Shown here: one piece after another, positions 1-8,178 of the stretch | Layout of the letters: every line of letters starts with the position of its first letter | Position numbering within the stretch: position 1 is the stretch's first letter | Assembly: GCF_900114845.1 (NCBI RefSeq) | Contig: NZ_FOUK01000002.1 | Span: forward strand, 310,001-374,000 | Origin: Pimelobacter simplex | GTDB taxonomy: Bacteria; Actinomycetota; Actinomycetes; Propionibacteriales; Nocardioidaceae | Reading direction: 5' to 3' | Length of the DNA: 64,000 nt | Made by a program: the position numbers and the translations under genes | Notes under the pieces: model-generated | Told to the model about the DNA's origin: nothing | What the model saw: only the letters and a program-made list of their open reading frames with translations | The model's database searches: none

Positions 1-581
1 TCGGCCTCGAGCTTGGAGAGCAGCTCCTTGGCCTCGGCCAGCTTGGCGTCGGCCGTCTTCTTCTGCTCGGAGAGCGTGTCCTTGAGGTCGGCGATGTCGT
101 CGCGGCGCTTCTCGGTCTGGTCCTTGCGGATCGAGTAGGCCTTCAGCTCGGTGCCGTAGGACGACAGCAGGGAGTTCTGCAGGTCGCCGACGGTGGCGCT
201 GGTGGAGAGCTCGTCGAGGAAGCCCTCGGAGTCGGAGGCCAGCAGCTCGCCGGCCGGGCCGAGGCCGCCGGACTGGTAGCGCTGGATGATCGAGGCGCGC
301 ACGTCGGAGCGGACGCCGTCGAGCGCGTCGCCCTGGCGGGACTGGTCGGCCTCGAGGGAGCTGAGGTCGTCGTTGAGCTCGTCGAGCTCGAGCCGGGCGT
401 CGTTGTAGCGCTCGGCGGCCTGCTCGGACTCGTGGAAGAGCCGGTCGACCTTGGCCCGCACGGTCTCGATGTCCGGCTTCGCCTGCGCCGGGCTGCCGGA
501 CGCACTCACGCCGAACGTGATGGCTCCGGTGACGGCGAGTGCTGCGAGCGCAGCGGTGGTACGTGTCCGGCCGTTCAGCAC
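1..581 (-). CDS. NlpC/P60-type cell-wall hydrolase, N-terminal part (3' end outside window)
   Basis: Only the first ~193 codons are in the window. The GTG start at 581 is chosen because an AGGGGA-type ribosome site lies about 10 bases upstream and because a signal peptide follows directly (positively charged start, Ala/Val-rich core, ASGSPAQA cleavage region near residues 30-37). The rest visible is charged, Ala/Leu/Glu/Lys-rich coiled coil, the N-terminal arrangement of RipA-like secreted peptidoglycan endopeptidases. The catalytic NlpC/P60 domain would lie to the left of base 1 and is not seen. The family call rests on this architecture plus the c-di-AMP riboswitch in the leader, which in actinobacteria typically controls such hydrolases. 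Other coiled-coil secreted proteins remain possible. Confidence 0.75.
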   Translation of the reverse strand, partial: MLNGRTRTTAALAALAVTGAITFGVSASGSPAQAKPDIETVRAKVDRLFHESEQAAERYNDARLELDELNDDLSSLEADQSRQGDALDGVRSDVRASIIQRYQSGGLGPAGELLASDSEGFLDELSTSATVGDLQNSLLSSYGTELKAYSIRKDQTEKRRDDIADLKDTLSEQKKTADAKLAEAKELLSKLEA

Positions 582-605
582 GAGCTGGCGGTCCCCTCTG
601 GTTGT

Positions 606-815
606 CGTACGCCTACCGGGTGAGCTGACGGATTCGGGCACGACTCGCCCTACCCGCACTCCTCGCTCCCCCGCCGTCCGGTCGGACGTCGTGGTCGCAC
701 CTCGTGCGGGATTCACCCCAGAGTGGTTGGTTCCCCGGCTCCGGGACCCCGAGTGGTCCCAGACTCAGCGCGGTGCCCGCGCGGGTCGGTCGACCCACTA
801 CCTCGGACACCTGAT
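606..815 (-). promoter_or_regulatory. c-di-AMP riboswitch (ydaO/yuaA class)
   Basis: Read on the minus strand, the leader holds the conserved ydaO blocks in order: CGCTGAGTCTGGGACC (about 772-753), CCGGGGAACCAACCACTC with GGGGTGAAT (740-711), then a variable stem, then GTAGGGCGAGTCGTGCCCG (about 653-634) with AATCCGTCAGCTCACCC (about 634-617). This matches the actinobacterial c-di-AMP riboswitch found upstream of resuscitation-promoting factor and NlpC/P60 genes. Known members repress cell-wall hydrolase expression when c-di-AMP is high. It ends about 25 bases before the GTG of the hydrolase gene. Confidence 0.92.
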
Positions 816-820
816 CGAGC

Positions 821-849
821 AGCCTAACGGCGCCCACGGGCGAGGCCAA
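821..849 (-). promoter_or_regulatory. Putative sigma-70-type promoter for riboswitch and hydrolase
   Basis: On the minus strand TTGGCC (849-844) and TAGGCT (826-821) are separated by 17 bases. This places a start site near 814, at the 5' edge of the riboswitch. Confidence 0.55.
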
Positions 850-1022
850 ACCCCGCCTCGCGTGTTGGGGACGAAATCGCTCGTCACTCCCGTCACATGC
901 GTCGCATCGGCCTCACCCGCCTCTCCGGTCCCGGATGCGGCGGCGCCGACCGCCGCCACCTCCCGGGCGCCGCGGGTCGATCCGGAGCACGGGCGGACGC
1001 CCCGGGTCGGACCGCCGGGCCC
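850..1022. other. Non-coding stretch upstream of the riboswitch promoter
   Basis: Between the small CxxC gene and the promoter. I see no supported gene, hairpin of note or repeat here. Confidence 0.5.
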
Positions 1023-1229
1023 TCATGCCGACTCCACCTGCGGCCCGTCGACCGGCCGCACCAGCCGCAGCGGGGGCACGAGCCCGCCGTCGGCCAGCAC
1101 GTCGAGGGCGCGCAGCTCGTCGTCGTCGATCATCAGCTCGGGCGGCGGCCCGAGCAGCACGGTGACCACGCAGTCGTGGCAGGCCAGGCCGCGTACCACG
1201 CACGTGTCGCAATCGATCCTTGTCGTCAT
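1023..1229 (-). CDS. Small CxxC protein of unknown function, 68 aa
   Basis: A 68-residue protein starting MTTRIDCDTC, with two CxxC pairs (C7/C10 and C17/C20) in the first 20 residues. Four such cysteines suggest a bound zinc or a redox pair. The remainder is a hydrophobic strand followed by an acidic/Leu-rich tail. No family function is known to me. I recall similar short proteins next to NlpC/P60 genes in other actinobacteria, which supports it being real. It is transcribed towards the riboswitch-controlled hydrolase and away from the exonuclease gene at 1407. No Shine-Dalgarno sequence precedes the ATG. Confidence 0.7.
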   Translation of the reverse strand: MTTRIDCDTCVVRGLACHDCVVTVLLGPPPELMIDDDELRALDVLADGGLVPPLRLVRPVDGPQVESA

Positions 1230-1394
1230 GGGCAGGACCGTGCCAGGAGGGCCCGACACAAACCCCCCGCGCCGCCTCCCGAGCGCCTCCCGAACGCCTC
1301 CGCGGGCCCTCGCCGGCCCGGCCCGGGAGCCCGGGCGCATCCTCGATCCGGGCGGCCCGCGGCCGCGCTCCCGGGTTGTGTCGGACCCTCGGCC

Positions 1395-1400
1395 TACCGT
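1395..1400 (+). promoter_or_regulatory. -10 box TACCGT, leaderless type
   Basis: Six bases separate it from the ATG at 1407; no ribosome site is present. Confidence 0.55.
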
Positions 1401-1406
1401 CGCTCC

Positions 1407-3140
1407 ATGACCACTGCCCCTCCTGCGTCCCGCCACCGGTGGGAGCTGCAGCGCGGCTTCGACGAGCTCGGCCGCCCGCTGCGCGACGTGACCTTCTGCG
1501 TGGTCGACCTCGAGACCACGGGCGGCTCCCCCGGCGACGGCGACCAGATCACCGAGATCGGCGCGGTCAAGGTGCGCGGAGGCGAGGTGCTCGGCGAGTT
1601 CCAGACCCTGGTCAACCCGCACACGGCGATCCCCGCGTTCATCGCGGTGCTCACCGGCATCACCAACGGCATGGTCGCCGACGCGCCGCCCATCGAGGCC
1701 GCCCTGCCGGCGTTCCTCGAGTTCGCGGCCGGCTCGGTGCTGGTCGCCCACAACGCGCGGTTCGACGTCGGCTTCCTCAAGAACGACGCCCGGCGCCTCG
1801 ACCTCATCTGGCCCGACTTCGAGATCCTCGACACGGTCAAGCTCGCCCGGCACGTGGTGACCCGCGACGAGTCGCCCAACCACAAGCTGTCCTCGCTGGC
1901 TCGCGTCTTCCGGTCGGGCACGACGCCCAACCACCGCGCGCTCGAGGACGCCCGGGCCACCGTCGATGTGCTCCACGGCCTCATGGAGCGACTCGGCGGG
2001 CTCGGCGTCCAGACGCTCGAGGAGCTGCAGGGCTACTCCGCCAAGGTCGCCTCCGTGGCGCGGCGCAAGCGGCACCTGGCCGACCACCTCCCCCACGCGC
2101 CGGGCGTCTACCTGTTCCGCGACGAGAGCGCGCGGGTCCTCTACATCGGGACGTCGCGCGACCTGCGCCGGCGGGTCCGCAGCTACTTCACCGCCTCCGA
2201 GAAGCGCTCCCGCATCGGCGAGATGGTGCAGATCGCGGCGTCGGTCAGCGCCATCGAGTGCGCGACCCCGCTCGAGGCGTCCGTGCGCGAGCTGCGGCTG
2301 ATCGCCGAGCACAAGCCGCCCTACAACCGCCGCTCGCGCCACCCCGAGAAGGTCACCTGGCTCAAGCTGACCCGCGAGGCGTGGCCGCGGCTCTCGCTGG
2401 TCAAGCGGGTGCTCGACGACGACGCCGACTACCTCGGGCCGTTCTCGTCCAAGGCGGCCGCCGAGAGCTCGCTGGCCGCGCTCCACGAGGTGTTCCCGAT
2501 CCGCCAGTGCCGCGACCGGCTGGCCCGCAAGCCGCAGCGCAGCGCCTGCGTGCTGGCCGAGATGGGGCGCTGCCTGTCCCCCTGCGACGGCAGCGTCGAC
2601 CCGCAGACCTACGCCGCCGTCGTCCGCCAGCTGCGCGACACGCTGCTGCGCCGTCCCGACGACGTGGTCGACCTGGTCCACGCCCGGATGAGCGCGCTCG
2701 CCGACGAGGAGCGCTTCGAGGAGGCCGCCCACCACCGCGACCGGCTGGCCGACTTCGTCCGGGCCGCCGCCCGCACCCAGCGGCTCACCGCGCTCACCGG
2801 CTGTCCCGAGGTCGTCGCCGCCCGCCGCGAGGACGACGGCCGCTGGGCGGTGCACGTCGTGCGGCACGGCCGGCTGGCCGCGGCCGGCGTGATCCCGGCG
2901 GGCACCGACGCGGTGAGCTACGTCGAGGGGCTGCGGGCCAGCGCCGAGACGGTGCTGCCCACGATCGGCCCGACCCCGGCGGCGACGGCCGAGGAGTCCG
3001 AGCAGATCCTGCGCTGGCTCGAGTCCCCCGGGGTCCGGCTGGTCGAGGTGGTCGGCGAGTGGGCGTGCCCGGTCCAGGGCGCCGGACGCCACGCCCGCCG
3101 ATCGGCCGGCGCCACGAAGGAGTCGCCCCTGGAGCAGTGA
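1407..3140 (+). CDS. DEDD exonuclease fused to GIY-YIG (UvrC-like) nuclease, 577 aa
   Basis: The N-terminal DnaQ-like 3'-5' exonuclease domain carries Exo I DLET (D34, E36), Exo II HNARFD (115-120) and Exo III HRALEDA (176-182). A GIY-YIG nuclease domain follows with GVY (233-235), YIG (246-248) and the downstream catalytic Glu region near 290. The C-terminal part resembles the UvrC middle region with a cysteine patch (IRQCRD, ACVLAEMGRCLSPC). There is no recognisable UvrC helix-hairpin-helix end. The fusion is known in actinobacteria (Rv2191 of M. tuberculosis, from memory) and is presumed to act in DNA repair. The ATG start is set by the -10 box six bases upstream. The Lrp-like gene follows after 20 bases. 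Confidence 0.92.
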   Translation: MTTAPPASRHRWELQRGFDELGRPLRDVTFCVVDLETTGGSPGDGDQITEIGAVKVRGGEVLGEFQTLVNPHTAIPAFIAVLTGITNGMVADAPPIEAALPAFLEFAAGSVLVAHNARFDVGFLKNDARRLDLIWPDFEILDTVKLARHVVTRDESPNHKLSSLARVFRSGTTPNHRALEDARATVDVLHGLMERLGGLGVQTLEELQGYSAKVASVARRKRHLADHLPHAPGVYLFRDESARVLYIGTSRDLRRRVRSYFTASEKRSRIGEMVQIAASVSAIECATPLEASVRELRLIAEHKPPYNRRSRHPEKVTWLKLTREAWPRLSLVKRVLDDDADYLGPFSSKAAAESSLAALHEVFPIRQCRDRLARKPQRSACVLAEMGRCLSPCDGSVDPQTYAAVVRQLRDTLLRRPDDVVDLVHARMSALADEERFEEAAHHRDRLADFVRAAARTQRLTALTGCPEVVAARREDDGRWAVHVVRHGRLAAAGVIPAGTDAVSYVEGLRASAETVLPTIGPTPAATAEESEQILRWLESPGVRLVEVVGEWACPVQGAGRHARRSAGATKESPLEQ

Positions 3141-3148
3141 GCGAACAC

Positions 3149-3154
3149 TAGAGT
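3149..3154 (+). promoter_or_regulatory. -10 box TAGAGT, leaderless type
   Basis: Six bases before the ATG at 3161. It overlaps the 3' end of the exonuclease gene region. Confidence 0.6.
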
Positions 3155-3160
3155 GAGCCC

Positions 3161-3439
3161 ATGATCACCGCCATCGTCTTCGTCCAGGCCGAGACCGCTC
3201 GGATCCCCGAGGTCGCCGAGGCGATCGCGGCGCTGGAGGGCGTGAGCGAGGTCTACTCGGTGACCGGCCAGATCGACCTGATCGCGCTGGTCCGGGTCAG
3301 CTCGCACGACGACATCGCGACCGTGGTCGCCGACCGGCTCAACAAGGTCGACGGCGTCGTCGACACCGAGACCCACATCGCGTACCGCGCCTACTCCCGC
3401 CACGACCTCGAGGCAGCGTTCTCGCTCGGGCTCGACTAG
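3161..3439 (+). CDS. Stand-alone Lrp/AsnC ligand-binding (RAM) domain protein, 92 aa
   Basis: The whole protein corresponds to the C-terminal RAM domain of Lrp/AsnC regulators: MITAIVFVQAE opening strand, then the VYSVTGQIDLIALVRV segment (residues ~31-46) typical of the effector-binding sheet. No helix-turn-helix is present. Single-domain members form oligomers and bind amino acids, but their partners are mostly unknown. It sits just downstream of the exonuclease gene but has its own TAGAGT -10 box six bases before the ATG, so a separate leaderless transcript is likely. Confidence 0.88.
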   Translation: MITAIVFVQAETARIPEVAEAIAALEGVSEVYSVTGQIDLIALVRVSSHDDIATVVADRLNKVDGVVDTETHIAYRAYSRHDLEAAFSLGLD

Positions 3440-3461
3440 CCGGCGCCCGTCCGACGCCCGC

Positions 3462-4892
3462 GTGCCGTCCGTCGTGCCCGACCGGCCTGCTGCGCCCCCG
3501 GCGCCTCGCTTCCCGCTGCTCGCGCGGGTCGCGCCGCCGCTGGCCGGCGTGCTGCTGGCGGTCCTGCTCGTGGCGTTGGTACGTCGTCCGTTCCGGGCGT
3601 TCGACACGTACTTCCACCTGCGCTTCGGTGAGGAGTTCCGGCACGACTGGTCGATCGCCCACCCGGGCCAGCTCAGCACCGCCTCGACGGCCGACTGGGT
3701 GCCGACCCAGTGGCTGGCCCAGGTGGTCCTGTCCTGGATCGCGGACCGGGCGGGGACGACCGGCCTGGTGGTGACGTTCGCGGTGCTCGTGGCCGGGTTC
3801 GCAGCGGCCGTGCACCTGCTCCTGCGCCGCCGGACCGGGCCCGGGACGGCGGTCGCGCTGACCGCGGTGGTGGTGCTCGGGTGCCTGCCGAGCCTGTCGC
3901 TGCGCCCGCAGCTGCTGAGCTACCTGTTCCTGGTCGTCGTCCTCGTCGCCTGGGACCGGGCCCGCGAGAGCGGCCGCGCGCCCTGGCCGCTCGTCCCGCT
4001 GGCCTGGCTGTGGGCGACGTGCCACGGCATGTGGATCCTGGGCGTCGGCACCGCGGCCGTGCTGGCAGTGGCGGTCTGCCTCGAGCGGCGCCCGGACCGC
4101 GGCTCGACGCTGCGCCTGCTCGCCGTCCCGGTGGGGATGCTGGTCGCGGCGCTGCTCACCCCGGTCGGCCCCCGCCTCCTCGGGGCGGTGGCCCTGGTCA
4201 GCTCGCGCGCCGACCACTTCGAGGAGTGGAGCGCGCCCGCGCTGATCAGCGTCGGCGCCGCGCCGCTGACGCTGCTGCTGGTGGCGGCCGTGGTGCTGAT
4301 GGTCCGCCGCCGCGAGGGTGCGCGTCCCTACGACCTGGCGCTGCTCGCGCTGGGCGGCGGCTTCGCGGTCTACTCCGGGCGCACGGTGCCGCTGGCACTG
4401 GTCGTCCTGGCCGCGGTCGTCGCGGCCGAGCTGAGCGCGTTGCGCGCCACCCCCCGCCCACCCGTACGACGACCCGAGCTCGCCGTCGTCGCGGCCCTGG
4501 CGCTGGCCGTGGTCGCGGTCGCGCCCGCGCAGTCGCTGCTCGACGACCCGGCGGCGGACGTCCGCCCGTTCCGCGACCGCCTGGAGGCCCTGGCCCCGGG
4601 CAGCGTCGTGCTGACCGACCGCGAGACCGGGGCGGTGCTGCTGTGGACCGAGCCGGCGCTCGACGTCCCGCTGCACGGCTACGGCGACGTCTACACCGAT
4701 GCCGAGCTCGACCGGTACGACGACCTGGAGCGCCTCGTCCCGGGCTGGGACGCCACGCTGGCGCGGCTCTCCCTCACGGCGGCCCTGCTGCCCGACGACG
4801 CACCGCTGGCCGGCGGCCTGCGCCAGGCCGGGTGGAGCGTCGCCCAGCACGCGGGCGACCTGGTCTACCTCACGCCGCCGCCCGCCGGCTGA
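3462..4892 (+). CDS. Polytopic membrane protein of unknown function, 476 aa
   Basis: GTG start 22 bases after the preceding gene. I estimate 9-11 membrane helices, beginning around residues 20-42. Between the first two helices lies a periplasmic-looking loop with FDTYFHLRFGEEF and a DWVPTQWLAQ motif. Early acidic/aromatic loops and alternating helices recall GT-C glycosyltransferase-like membrane proteins, but no diagnostic motif confirms catalysis. The C-terminal ~120 residues form a soluble domain. Stop codon TGA lies in the first copy of a 21-bp tandem duplication. It converges on trpD. Function unknown. Confidence 0.75.
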   Translation: MPSVVPDRPAAPPAPRFPLLARVAPPLAGVLLAVLLVALVRRPFRAFDTYFHLRFGEEFRHDWSIAHPGQLSTASTADWVPTQWLAQVVLSWIADRAGTTGLVVTFAVLVAGFAAAVHLLLRRRTGPGTAVALTAVVVLGCLPSLSLRPQLLSYLFLVVVLVAWDRARESGRAPWPLVPLAWLWATCHGMWILGVGTAAVLAVAVCLERRPDRGSTLRLLAVPVGMLVAALLTPVGPRLLGAVALVSSRADHFEEWSAPALISVGAAPLTLLLVAAVVLMVRRREGARPYDLALLALGGGFAVYSGRTVPLALVVLAAVVAAELSALRATPRPPVRRPELAVVAALALAVVAVAPAQSLLDDPAADVRPFRDRLEALAPGSVVLTDRETGAVLLWTEPALDVPLHGYGDVYTDAELDRYDDLERLVPGWDATLARLSLTAALLPDDAPLAGGLRQAGWSVAQHAGDLVYLTPPPAG

Positions 4893-4923
4893 GCACGACC
4901 GCCCGCGGGCTGAGCACGACGAG
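4882..4923. repeat. 21-bp imperfect tandem duplication at a convergent gene end
   Basis: GGCTGAGCACGAC occurs at 4887-4899 and again at 4908-4920, 21 bases apart. The first copy contains the TGA stop of the membrane protein; the second repeats it. The unit's GAGCACGA core resembles the GGAGCACGA of the palindromic element at 34228-34364. Confidence 0.7.
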
Positions 4924-4941
4924 CGCCCACGGCACCGCGGA

Positions 4942-5967
4942 TCAGCGCGCGGTGGCCGCGACCCAGCGCTCGAGCGTGGCGCGGGCAGCGCCGGAGTCGA
5001 TGGCCTGCGCGGCGCGGGCGATCCCGGCGGGCAGTGCGGTCCCGACCGGCTCGCCGGGGGCGTCGTAGACGGCGAGCGCGGCGCCGGCGTTGAGCAGGAC
5101 GGCGTCGCGGACGGGTCCGGTCGTGCCGTCGAGCAGGCGCAGGACGACGTCGGCGTTGTGGGCCGCGTCGCCGCCGCGCAGGTCCTCGGTGGTGGCCGGC
5201 GCGAGGCCGAGATCGGCCGGGTCGACGGTCACCTGGGTGACCTCGCCCTCGTGGACGACCCACAGCTGCGAGGTGGTGGTCGTGGTGAGCTCGTCGAGCC
5301 CGTCGTCGCCGCGGAAGACCCAGGCGTCGACACCGCGCCGGGCGAAGACGCCGGCCATCACGGGGGCGAGCCGGGCGTCGGCGCAGCCGATCGCCTGGGC
5401 GGCGGGCTTGGTGGGGTTGGCCAGGGGGCCGAGCACGTTGAAGGCGGTGCCGATGCCGAGCTCGCGGCGGGGCACGGCGGCGTGGCGCATGGCCGGGTGG
5501 AAGAGCGCGGCGAAGCAGAAGGTGATGCCCGCCTCCTCGGCGACCTCGGCGACCCGCTCGGCGGGGAGGTCCAGGCGGACGCCGAGCGCCTCGAGGACGT
5601 CGGCGGTGCCGGACTGCGAGGACGCCGAGCGGTTGCCGTGCTTGACCACGCGCGCGCCGGCTCCGGCGGCGACGATCGCGGACATGGTGGAGATGTTGAC
5701 CGAGAACGACCGGTCGCCGCCGGTGCCGACGACGTCGAGGACCCGGCCGGGCACCGAGATGGGGGTCATCACGTCGTACATTGCGTCGACGAGCCCGGTG
5801 AGCTCCTCGGTCGACTCTCCCTTGGCGCGCAGGGCGACGACGAAGCCGGCGATCTGCGCGGGGGTGGCGGAGCCGGCGAGGATCTCGCCCATCGCCCAGG
5901 TCGCCTGGGCAGGGGTCAGGTCCTCCCCGGCGACGAGCGCGCCGAGGACGTCAGGCCAGGTCGCCAC
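4942..5967 (-). CDS. trpD: Anthranilate phosphoribosyltransferase, 341 aa
   Basis: Transfers phosphoribose from PRPP to anthranilate, step two of tryptophan synthesis, in the cytoplasm. The PRPP-binding GTGGD loop and the anthranilate-binding [18 protein letters not shown] segment are both intact. Length is normal for the family. I chose the GTG at 5967, which gives [17 protein letters not shown]; it sits 2 bases after the stop of the receiver-like gene, so the two are translationally coupled. No other trp gene is in the window, as in M. tuberculosis, where trpD also lies beside ctaE. Confidence 0.95.
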   Translation of the reverse strand: MATWPDVLGALVAGEDLTPAQATWAMGEILAGSATPAQIAGFVVALRAKGESTEELTGLVDAMYDVMTPISVPGRVLDVVGTGGDRSFSVNISTMSAIVAAGAGARVVKHGNRSASSQSGTADVLEALGVRLDLPAERVAEVAEEAGITFCFAALFHPAMRHAAVPRRELGIGTAFNVLGPLANPTKPAAQAIGCADARLAPVMAGVFARRGVDAWVFRGDDGLDELTTTTTSQLWVVHEGEVTQVTVDPADLGLAPATTEDLRGGDAAHNADVVLRLLDGTTGPVRDAVLLNAGAALAVYDAPGEPVGTALPAGIARAAQAIDSGAARATLERWVAATAR

Positions 5968-5968
5968 G

Positions 5969-6370
5969 TCAGGCGGGGACGCGGGCGCGGAGCAGCGAGA
6001 CGACCGCCTCCGCGAGCTGGATCGGGTCGATCGGGTGCGGGACGGCGGCGTCGGCACGCGACCAGGTGGCCAGCCAGGCGTCCTGAGGCCGCCCGGTGAG
6101 CACGAGGAGCGGGGGGCAGTCGCGGATCTCGTCCTTGAGCTGCTTGGCGATGCCCATGCCGCCGGCGGGGACCGCCTCACCGTCGAGGATGGCGAGCGCG
6201 AGGTGCCCGGCGTCCATGTTCTGGATGACGACGGGCTCGGTGGCCACCTCGACGTACTCCAGCTCGGGCAGGTCGGGGTGCGGCCGGCGGCCCAGCGCCA
6301 GGATGACCTGCTCGCGGGTGTGCACGTCGTCGCTGTAGACGAGCACCTTCAGGGTCTTCGTGGAGCTCAC
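5969..6370 (-). CDS. Degenerate response-regulator receiver domain protein, 133 aa
   Basis: A single receiver-like fold without output domain. The acidic pair D14-D15, the candidate phosphoacceptor D63 (ILDGE) and the switch Thr T92 (LTGR) are present. The usual invariant Lys of the KP motif is replaced (PHPIDP, H112), so normal phospho-signalling is doubtful. It lies between trpD and the CtaG-like gene on the same strand, 10 bases from the latter, and overlaps the trpD start region. GTG start with a TAGCAT -10 box seven bases upstream. A role in oxidase biogenesis or tryptophan synthesis is only a guess from position. Confidence 0.8.
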   Translation of the reverse strand: MSSTKTLKVLVYSDDVHTREQVILALGRRPHPDLPELEYVEVATEPVVIQNMDAGHLALAILDGEAVPAGGMGIAKQLKDEIRDCPPLLVLTGRPQDAWLATWSRADAAVPHPIDPIQLAEAVVSLLRARVPA

Positions 6371-6377
6371 TCGCGCG

Positions 6378-6383
6378 ATGCTA
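6378..6383 (-). promoter_or_regulatory. -10 box TAGCAT, leaderless type
   Basis: Seven bases before the GTG at 6370; it overlaps the end of the CtaG-like gene. Confidence 0.5.
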
Positions 6384-7355
6384 CTCGGACGGGGGCCGCT
6401 CCGGGGGCGCGCCCTCCGTCGCGGCGAGCCGCTGATGCTCCAGCTGCTCGCGTCGCTCGAGCCGGTCGAGGCGCCGGTCCTCGCGCTGGGCCTCCTTGAC
6501 CGAGGAGCGCACCCACTGCGCGAAGAGCACGACGAAGAAGACCAGGCCGACCAGGTCGCCGGCGCCCCAGAGGATGCCGCCGGCGAGGCGCTGGTCGGCG
6601 GCAGGGTCGGGCAGCCAGGCGCCGAGCGGGCCGTCGTGGAGGGACGGGTACCAGTCGCCGCCGAGCAGCGTCGACTGCCCCATGATCGTCACGCCCAGGA
6701 AGGCGTGGAACGGCAGCGTCAGCACCGTCAGCAGCACCCGGAACGGGTGGGCGACGCGCCCGGGCAGCGGGTCGACGCCCACGATCGGCCAGAAGAAGAG
6801 CGCGCCGACCAGGACCAGGTGGACGTGCATCATCTCGTGCACGTACGTCGAGCGGAGCGAGGCGTCGTACCAGCCGGAGAAGTAGAGCGCCCACGGCGAG
6901 AGCACGTAGAGGGCGAACGCCAGCGGCGGGAAGCCGAGCACCTTGGCCACCCGGGAGTGCAGGACGGCGAGCAGCCAGCCGCGCGGGGTCCGGGGCAGCG
7001 TGCGCAGCGCGAGCGTCACCGGCGCGCCGAGCGCCAGCGAGAGCGGCACGACCATCGAGAGCACCATGTGCTGGACCATGTGGACGCTCACCAGCACCGT
7101 GTCGTACGCCGCGAGGCCGGACGAGGTCGCCACGTAGAAGGCGAGCATCCCGATCAGCCAGGCGATCGTGCGGCCCACCGGCCAGGCGTCCCCACGCCGG
7201 CGCAGCGACGCCACGCCGACCAGGTAGAGCCCGGTCGCCCAGACCGTGACCACCAGCGGCAGCGGCTCGAGCCCCCACTGGCTCCAGAACGTGCCCGCGC
7301 CGAAGGGCGGGAGGTCCTGGATGCTCCCGGCGGCGACCACCAGCTCGACTTGCAC
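6381..7355 (-). CDS. CtaG/Caa3-type cytochrome c oxidase assembly membrane protein, 324 aa
   Basis: Seven-helix type integral membrane protein of the Caa3_CtaG family. It has the HMVQHMVLSM and YVHEMMHVHLV histidine-rich segments in membrane helices, and HAFLGVTIM further on, typical of the family. These proteins are linked to copper delivery to oxidase subunits. The C-terminal ~40 residues are a charged, Arg/Glu-rich cytoplasmic tail. GTG start at 7355 with GAGAGG about 10 bases upstream. It is divergent from ctaE (111-bp gap), which fits a role in assembling the aa3 oxidase encoded around it. Confidence 0.9.
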   Translation of the reverse strand: MQVELVVAAGSIQDLPPFGAGTFWSQWGLEPLPLVVTVWATGLYLVGVASLRRRGDAWPVGRTIAWLIGMLAFYVATSSGLAAYDTVLVSVHMVQHMVLSMVVPLSLALGAPVTLALRTLPRTPRGWLLAVLHSRVAKVLGFPPLAFALYVLSPWALYFSGWYDASLRSTYVHEMMHVHLVLVGALFFWPIVGVDPLPGRVAHPFRVLLTVLTLPFHAFLGVTIMGQSTLLGGDWYPSLHDGPLGAWLPDPAADQRLAGGILWGAGDLVGLVFFVVLFAQWVRSSVKEAQREDRRLDRLERREQLEHQRLAATEGAPPERPPSE

Positions 7356-7453
7356 GGTCGTGCTACCTCTCGTTCGAAGCCTGTTCGAGCGTAGGACGCA
7401 CCGGGGAACGCGCCAGAACAGGGGGTCGAGGTGCCGACGTCGACGCGAACCGC

Positions 7454-7459
7454 CATAAT
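7454..7459 (+). promoter_or_regulatory. -10 box CATAAT, leaderless type
   Basis: Seven bases before the GTG at 7467. It supports that GTG over the ATG at 7458 or more upstream frames. Confidence 0.55.
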
Positions 7460-7466
7460 GGCGCCC

Positions 7467-8111
7467 GTGGCGATCTCAGCTTCGGCATCTCTTCCTGCCT
7501 CGCGCCTTCACGGCCAGCACGACCGACCCAGCATGGTGGCGGTCGGCACCATCATCTGGCTGTCCAGCGAGCTCATGTTCTTCGCGGCGCTCTTCGCGTC
7601 GTACTTCACGATCCGCTCGGTCTCGCCCGAGATGTGGTCGCAGAACACCGAGCTGCTGAACGTCCCCTTCGCGTCGATCAACACCACGATCCTGGTGCTG
7701 TCGTCCTTCACCTGCCAGCTCGGCGTCTTCGCCGCCGAGCGCGGCCAGGTGAGCCGGGCGGGGTCGCTGCTCCAGGTGGGCAAGTGGGGCCTGCGCGAGT
7801 GGTTCATCCTCACCTACGTGATGGGCGCCATCTTCGTCGGCGGCCAGGCGCTCGAGTACGCCGAGCTGATCCACGAGGGCGTCACGATCCCGCACGACGC
7901 CTACGGCACGATGTTCTACCTGACCACCGGCTTCCACGGCATCCACGTGACCGGCGGTCTCATCGCCTTCCTCTTCGTCCTCGGCCGCACCTACGTGGCC
8001 AAGCGGTTCACCCATGAGCAGGCGGTCAGCGCGATCGTCGTGTCCTACTACTGGCACTTCGTCGACGTCGTCTGGATCGGGCTCTTCGCCACGATCTACC
8101 TGATCAAGTGA
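7467..8111 (+). CDS. ctaE: Cytochrome c oxidase subunit III, 214 aa
   Basis: Membrane subunit of the aa3 terminal oxidase. Five-helix short actinobacterial form, beginning [10 protein letters not shown], with the conserved [15 protein letters not shown] helix, the [10 protein letters not shown] region and HGIHVTGG and [10 protein letters not shown] near the C-terminus. First gene of ctaE-qcrC-qcrA-qcrB; qcrC starts 67 bases downstream. GTG at 7467 fits the leaderless promoter and keeps the usual family length. Confidence 0.96.
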   Translation: MAISASASLPASRLHGQHDRPSMVAVGTIIWLSSELMFFAALFASYFTIRSVSPEMWSQNTELLNVPFASINTTILVLSSFTCQLGVFAAERGQVSRAGSLLQVGKWGLREWFILTYVMGAIFVGGQALEYAELIHEGVTIPHDAYGTMFYLTTGFHGIHVTGGLIAFLFVLGRTYVAKRFTHEQAVSAIVVSYYWHFVDVVWIGLFATIYLIK

Positions 8112-8178
8112 CGGCGGTGCCCACCGTGACGAAGAACTGTTGGACTCCCGCCCCGACCCGGACTCTCAAGGACTGATT

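Noticed and set aside
1260..1390. GCCTCCCGA-type tandem repeats and GGCCC palindromes
   Set aside because: Typical low-complexity GC-rich spacer; no consistent unit.
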